Source of the DNA: Oceanospirillaceae bacterium
Lineage (GTDB): Bacteria > Pseudomonadota > Gammaproteobacteria > Pseudomonadales > Balneatricaceae
DNA: 7,126 nt
Direction: 5' to 3'
Assembly (NCBI GenBank): GCA_003521845.1
Contig: DPHB01000023.1
Span: forward strand, 7,476-14,601
Below are positions 5,922-7,126 of this stretch, in pieces; position 1 is the first letter of the stretch; each line of letters begins with the position of its first letter. The notes under the pieces were generated by a model. The model saw nothing but the letters and a program-made list of their open reading frames with translations, made no database searches and was not told where the DNA came from. A program made the translations under genes and the position numbers.

Positions 5922-6989
5922 TTATCCTATGTTGTTAACTAGGCTAGCTAGCCACGCCAGACAATGGTCTTGGTGTGACTGGTTGGTTAAATCAATATTG
6001 CCTAAGCGAACTAGGCTGCTGCTTGGTGACACTGGCACTGGTCGTATTAGTATACCGGCATTGGCCGCTTTTGTGTGCAGTTGTTCGGCTAGGGTTTTGG
6101 GCATGGCGAAGCTGCGGAACAAGGCTGTGTTGGCCTGTAGCTGGGCGCCTAGTCTGGTAAAAGTAGCTTGCCAGATGTTTAATTGTTGTGCTTGTTCGGT
6201 GGCTAGCTTAGTGCGCATGGCTTGCTGCCAAACTTGGTCTGAATAGGCTACCGTGGCAATGGCTTGAGCCGGGCCGTTAACGCTCCAGGGGCCCATAAGG
6301 CCGGCCATATGTTGTAATATTGCCGGTTTGGCAACGAGCGCCCCTAAGCGTACACCGGCAAGGCCAAAAAACTTACCAAAAGACCTTAGTACGACTAGGT
6401 TGTCGGGCATATTTTCCTGCACCACACTGGCAGCTGGTGCACAATCAATAAAAGCTTCGTCAATAATCACATAACCTTGTTTGCTAGCCAGTTGTTGGGC
6501 CCATATATGGATCTGTGCAAGCGTGTACTGGATACCCGTTGGGTTGTTAGGATTAATCAGTAATAGGTGGCCAATATGCGGCTCATTTAACCGAGCGCTG
6601 ATTTCATCACTAGCATCTACGACACCGGAATAGGTAGCAACCGGCCCCTGCTTACGCCAAGCTTGGTGATGTTCTTGGTAGCCAATGTCGGGGAGCAAGG
6701 CCGTTAGCTGATTGCCTTGTTCATGCAAAATTTCTGGCAAAAGTTCGATGACTGGCTGGCTGCCCGCCGCAAGTAACAGGTTGCGGTTACCATAGTAGGC
6801 AGCAGCCGTTTCTACTAGTTGTGGATCTAGATAGGGCAAGCGCTGCCAAACTTCTGGCTTCATTTCTGGTACGGGATAGCTATATACGTTGATGCCTGTG
6901 GACAGGTCTACCCAGTCTGCAATTGGCCTGCCATAACGCTGGCTGGCGCTTTGTAGGTCACCACCATGTATTAAACCATGTTGTGTCAT
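5922..6989 (-). CDS. cobD: Threonine-phosphate decarboxylase, cobalamin synthesis (CobD in Salmonella, CobC in Pseudomonas naming)
   Basis: This PLP enzyme of the class I/II aminotransferase fold decarboxylates L-threonine O-3-phosphate to (R)-1-aminopropan-2-ol phosphate, the linker of the cobalamin lower ligand. From ATG at 6989 it has 355 residues, near the family norm. The N-terminus HGLIHGGDLQSASQRYG followed by WVDLSTGIN is diagnostic. LLINPNNPTG (143-152) and IIDEAF (175-180, D177) line the PLP site. RSFGKFFGLAGVRLG holds the Schiff-base lysine K206. R328 in LVRLGN should bind the substrate carboxylate. An open frame extends 15 codons further, but the ATG at 6989 forms a 4-nt ATGA overlap with the stop of cbiB, has a G-rich ribosome site about 9 nt upstream, and gives the family's usual start. 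cysG follows 4 nt after its stop. Confidence 0.93.
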   Translation of the reverse strand: MTQHGLIHGGDLQSASQRYGRPIADWVDLSTGINVYSYPVPEMKPEVWQRLPYLDPQLVETAAAYYGNRNLLLAAGSQPVIELLPEILHEQGNQLTALLPDIGYQEHHQAWRKQGPVATYSGVVDASDEISARLNEPHIGHLLLINPNNPTGIQYTLAQIHIWAQQLASKQGYVIIDEAFIDCAPAASVVQENMPDNLVVLRSFGKFFGLAGVRLGALVAKPAILQHMAGLMGPWSVNGPAQAIATVAYSDQVWQQAMRTKLATEQAQQLNIWQATFTRLGAQLQANTALFRSFAMPKTLAEQLHTKAANAGILIRPVPVSPSSSLVRLGNIDLTNQSHQDHCLAWLASLVNNIG

Positions 6990-7126
6990 AGCCAGGCCCC
7001 CAGTAACAACAAGCCTACTAATACCGCGACCCACCAGCCTAAACCGCGATTAACTAGTTGGCATGCTTGGTTGATGGTGGCGCTTTGAGCAGCTTCGCCT
7101 TCACCTAATACTGGGCGCTCTTGGCG
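6986..7126 (-). CDS. cbiB: Adenosylcobinamide-phosphate synthase CbiB (CobD in Pseudomonas naming), C-terminal end only
   Basis: The last 46 codons of a gene that enters from the right edge. The visible RPVLGEGEAAQSATINQACQ, then LVNRG, matches the C-terminal region of CbiB, and a final hydrophobic segment (about the last 17 residues) fits this integral membrane protein. CbiB attaches the aminopropanol phosphate made by the next gene product to adenosylcobyric acid in the inner membrane. Its TGA overlaps the ATG of cobD (ATGA), a common sign of coupled translation. The N-terminal part of about 270 residues lies outside the window. The short visible length limits certainty, but the cobD neighbour supports the call. 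Confidence 0.82.
   Translation of the reverse strand, partial: RQERPVLGEGEAAQSATINQACQLVNRGLGWWVAVLVGLLLLGAWL

Noticed and set aside
6990..7034. Extended N-terminus for the threonine-phosphate decarboxylase (start at 7034)
   Set aside because: The extension lies in the cbiB 3' end, has no family similarity, and the ATG at 6989 has an ATGA overlap and a G-rich ribosome site.

Overview
This 7.1 kb window looks like chromosome from a gammaproteobacterium with roughly balanced base composition. I infer this from close resemblance to remembered enterobacterial sequences of ThiC and the fused three-activity CysG, and from the gene set: thiamine synthesis, late cobalamin assembly, siroheme synthesis and a proteobacterial retropepsin-like protease. 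The genus cannot be fixed from the sequence alone. I see no mobile element, RNA gene other than a riboswitch leader, or CRISPR array.

Left part (1-2555, minus strand): a thiamine operon. It has a candidate sigma-70 promoter, a 5' hairpin, a TPP riboswitch (THI box) with a further hairpin behind it, then thiC and an 11-nt-overlapping thiO that runs off the left edge. ThiC makes the pyrimidine half of thiamine. ThiO supplies dehydroglycine for the thiazole half. As given, thiC is interrupted by a one-base frameshift in a run of seven C (G7 on the given strand, 2095-2101); everything on either side is a good, full-length ThiC.

Middle (2556-3206, plus strand): one divergently transcribed gene for a membrane-anchored, single-domain retropepsin-like aspartic protease. 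It ends 2 nt from the end of the convergent minus-strand genes. Its likely transcription terminator lies inside the end of the convergent dioxygenase gene.

Right part (3209-7126, minus strand): a tightly packed run of five genes in the order cbiB (3' end only), cobD (threonine-phosphate decarboxylase), cysG, an unrecognised 152-residue coiled-coil-like protein, and a phytanoyl-CoA-dioxygenase-like Fe(II)/2-oxoglutarate oxygenase. cbiB and cobD overlap by 4 nt and together make and attach the aminopropanol arm of cobalamin. cysG follows 4 nt later and makes precorrin-2 and siroheme. The last two genes overlap by 11 nt, and the oxygenase probably starts at TTG. They are the least understood part of the window.

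The only gene-free stretch longer than 300 bases is 2301-2690, and it is filled by the thiC leader and its promoter. The points most worth checking are the thiC frameshift, the coupled unknown/dioxygenase pair, and an unusually high number of CTAG tetranucleotides.
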